From NCBI GenBank assembly GCA_965229935.1, contig CBDDKB010000002.1, positions 2,976,001 through 3,040,000 on the forward strand: a stretch of DNA of 64,000 nucleotides, written 5' to 3'. The position numbers and the translations under genes are program-made. The DNA is from SPJN01 sp965229935 (GTDB taxonomy: Bacteria > Pseudomonadota > Alphaproteobacteria > SPJN01). This document shows, one piece after another, positions 62,402 to 64,000 of this stretch. Numbering within the stretch: position 1 is the first letter of the stretch; each line of letters begins with the position of its first letter. Under the pieces are notes generated by a model, which saw only the letters and a program-made list of their open reading frames with translations, had not been told where the DNA came from and searched no databases.

Positions 62402-64000
62402 ATGAGAGAACGCATTCGCAATGCAAAGAAAACCGCAGCTGCAGCAGAAGCACCCGAACAGGATAAGGAAAACACCGGTACTTCCGATGGCCCTATCCTT
62501 GATATGACAGACTCTGCCGTCAAAAAGATGATCGCAGAGGCAAAGCGTCGGGGCTATGTCACAGTTGAAGAATTGAATGCGGTGCTGCCGTCTGAAGAAG
62601 TTTCTTCTGAGCAGATCGAAGACACAATGTCTATGTTGTCCGAAATGGGCATCAATGTTGTCGATATGGAAGAAGCAGACGACAGCGATGATGATGGCGA
62701 TGATGAAGGGTCACGCGCGCTAACAGAAACACGCACGACCGCTGTTGCCACAACAACCAAAACCAGCACCAGCGGCGAACGGACAGATGACCCCGTACGC
62801 ATGTATTTGCGTGAAATGGGCTCTGTCGAGCTATTGTCACGCGAGGGCGAAATCGCAATCGCGAAACGCATCGAAGAAGGCCGCAATGCCATGATTGGCG
62901 GCCTGTGCGAAAGCCCGCTAACCTTCCGCGCCATTACCGTTTGGCGTGATGAATTGCTTGAAGCACGTATTTTGCTGCGTGATGTCATCGACCTTGACGC
63001 GACTTATGGCGGTGGTCCCGGCGCTGCGGTTGATAATTCTGCTACCGACAATGATGACGATGCCGAAGAAAAGGCAAAGGCGCCTGCCGCAAAGCCTGAG
63101 GAAGAGACAAAGCCCGCTGGTGATGAAACTGCCGAAGGGCAGGACGGTACAGATGGCGAGGATGACGAGGATGATGAGGCAAACCTCTCCCTCTCAGCCA
63201 TGGAGGCCAAGCTGAAACCTGAAGTGTTGGAAATCTTTGACGAGATTGCCAAGACATTCAAAAAATTCACAAAGGCGCAGGAAACCCAACTTGATGCCGC
63301 GATGGCGGGTAAGGATTCCACTACCGCACAGGATCGTCGTTACAAAAAACTGCGTGACGAACTTGTTGTGCTGATGGAAAGCCTGCATATGAACAACACG
63401 CGTATCGAAACGCTTGTTGAGCAGCTTTATGCTGTGAATAAGCGGATCGTGACATTGGAAGGCCGCTTGATGCGGTTGGCTGAATCCAATGGCGTGGATC
63501 GGGCTGACTTCCTGAAAGAATATCGCGGCAGCGAGCTTGACCCCCAATGGGTGCGTCGCGTGGGCCGTCTGTCCCGCCCGGGATGGAAAGAGTTCGTGAA
63601 AAACGAGCGTGACGAGATCAAGGATATCCGCAACGAGATTACCATGATCAGTCAGGAAACCGGTTTGCAGGTGGGCGAATTCCGCCGCATCGTGGCAACG
63701 GTTCAAAAGGGCGAAAAAGAAGCAGCCATCGCCAAAAAGGAAATGGTCGAAGCCAATCTGCGTTTGGTGATTTCAATTGCAAAGAAATACACCAATCGTG
63801 GCCTGCAGTTTCTTGACCTGATTCAGGAAGGCAATATTGGCCTGATGAAAGCTGTTGATAAGTTTGAATATCGGCGTGGCTATAAATTCTCAACCTATGC
63901 CACATGGTGGATCCGGCAGGCGATTACACGGTCTATTGCTGACCAGGCCAGAACAATCCGTATTCCTGTGCATATGATTGAAACCATTAACAAGCTGGTG
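62402..64000 (+). CDS. rpoD: RNA polymerase sigma factor RpoD, 5' part
   Basis: The frame is open to the window edge (533 codons visible). I use ATG 62402 (MRERIRNAKK); ATG 62369, with AGGTGG just before it, and ATG 62504 are alternatives. Region 1.1 has VKKMIAEAKRRGYVTVEELN, region 1.2 DDPVRMYLREMGSVELLSR. A long non-conserved region carries a very acidic insert (about residues 213-262). Region 2 follows with NLRLVISIAKKYTNRGLQF and FSTYATWWIRQAITR, which bind core polymerase and the -10 element. Regions 3 and 4 lie beyond the window. Confidence 0.95.
   Translation, partial: MRERIRNAKKTAAAAEAPEQDKENTGTSDGPILDMTDSAVKKMIAEAKRRGYVTVEELNAVLPSEEVSSEQIEDTMSMLSEMGINVVDMEEADDSDDDGDDEGSRALTETRTTAVATTTKTSTSGERTDDPVRMYLREMGSVELLSREGEIAIAKRIEEGRNAMIGGLCESPLTFRAITVWRDELLEARILLRDVIDLDATYGGGPGAAVDNSATDNDDDAEEKAKAPAAKPEEETKPAGDETAEGQDGTDGEDDEDDEANLSLSAMEAKLKPEVLEIFDEIAKTFKKFTKAQETQLDAAMAGKDSTTAQDRRYKKLRDELVVLMESLHMNNTRIETLVEQLYAVNKRIVTLEGRLMRLAESNGVDRADFLKEYRGSELDPQWVRRVGRLSRPGWKEFVKNERDEIKDIRNEITMISQETGLQVGEFRRIVATVQKGEKEAAIAKKEMVEANLRLVISIAKKYTNRGLQFLDLIQEGNIGLMKAVDKFEYRRGYKFSTYATWWIRQAITRSIADQARTIRIPVHMIETINKLV

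Noticed and set aside
1..64000. tRNA, rRNA, CRISPR arrays, transposases
   Set aside because: Read through for T-loop sequences, regularly spaced repeats and transposase motifs without finding any. A tRNA scan and a repeat finder would be decisive.

Overview
The window is a stretch of alphaproteobacterial chromosome that starts inside a prophage. Evidence for Alphaproteobacteria is gene order (uvrC-pgsA-moaD/E, carA-carB-greA, yqeY-dnaG-rpoD), the protein types (DUF445, ELM1-like, FolM-like SDR) and moderate GC. A marine SAR116-like (Puniceispirillum-type) host would fit, but that is only an impression. I see no rRNA, tRNA, CRISPR or IS element.

Bases 1-14331 are the morphogenesis and lysis module of a podovirus-type prophage: small and large terminase, T7 gp8-type portal, Bbp19-like protein, scaffold, Bbp17-like major capsid, Bbp16-like cement, a large unknown beta-rich protein, tail tubular proteins A and B (B split by a frameshift), gp13-like and gp14-like internal proteins, GH24 lysozyme, 3TM holin and a membrane-anchored coiled-coil protein. 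The left part (integrase, repressor, replication) lies outside the window. The large gp15/gp16-type ejection protein normally expected after the gp14-like gene is absent here.

Bases 14357-41061 are ordinary host genes: MBL-fold hydrolase, GST, dienelactone hydrolase, GNAT, DUF445, VOC protein, TauD-type dioxygenase, a subtilase lipoprotein/autotransporter, a NarL-type regulator convergent with a histidine kinase, glpD, two acyl-CoA dehydrogenases, dusA, TauE exporter, a moaD-moaE fusion, pgsA, uvrC, folB, a FolM-like reductase, a Ca/Na antiporter, uvrB and an aspartate aminotransferase.

Bases 41212-47504 are the most unusual part. An 830-aa protein with the look of a phage internal virion (ejection) protein ends in a cysteine-containing glycine-zipper module. 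Behind it lies an array of related small genes interleaved with start-less, orphan versions of the same glycine-zipper tip. The layout (one carrier, then tip/partner modules, with shared repeats, chimeras and frameshifts) is that of a polymorphic toxin-immunity locus, but with a phage ejection-protein-like carrier and unfamiliar tip and partner families. I infer that this is a phage-derived toxin-immunity cassette array.

Bases 47598-64000 return to housekeeping genes: msrP, a DUF3089 hydrolase, a HAD phosphatase, a hairpin-rich intergenic region that may encode a small RNA, trxB, an ELM1-like gene, an Lrp/AsnC regulator, an SGNH hydrolase, greA, carB, carA, a GatB/YqeY protein, dnaG and the 5' part of rpoD, cut by the window edge.
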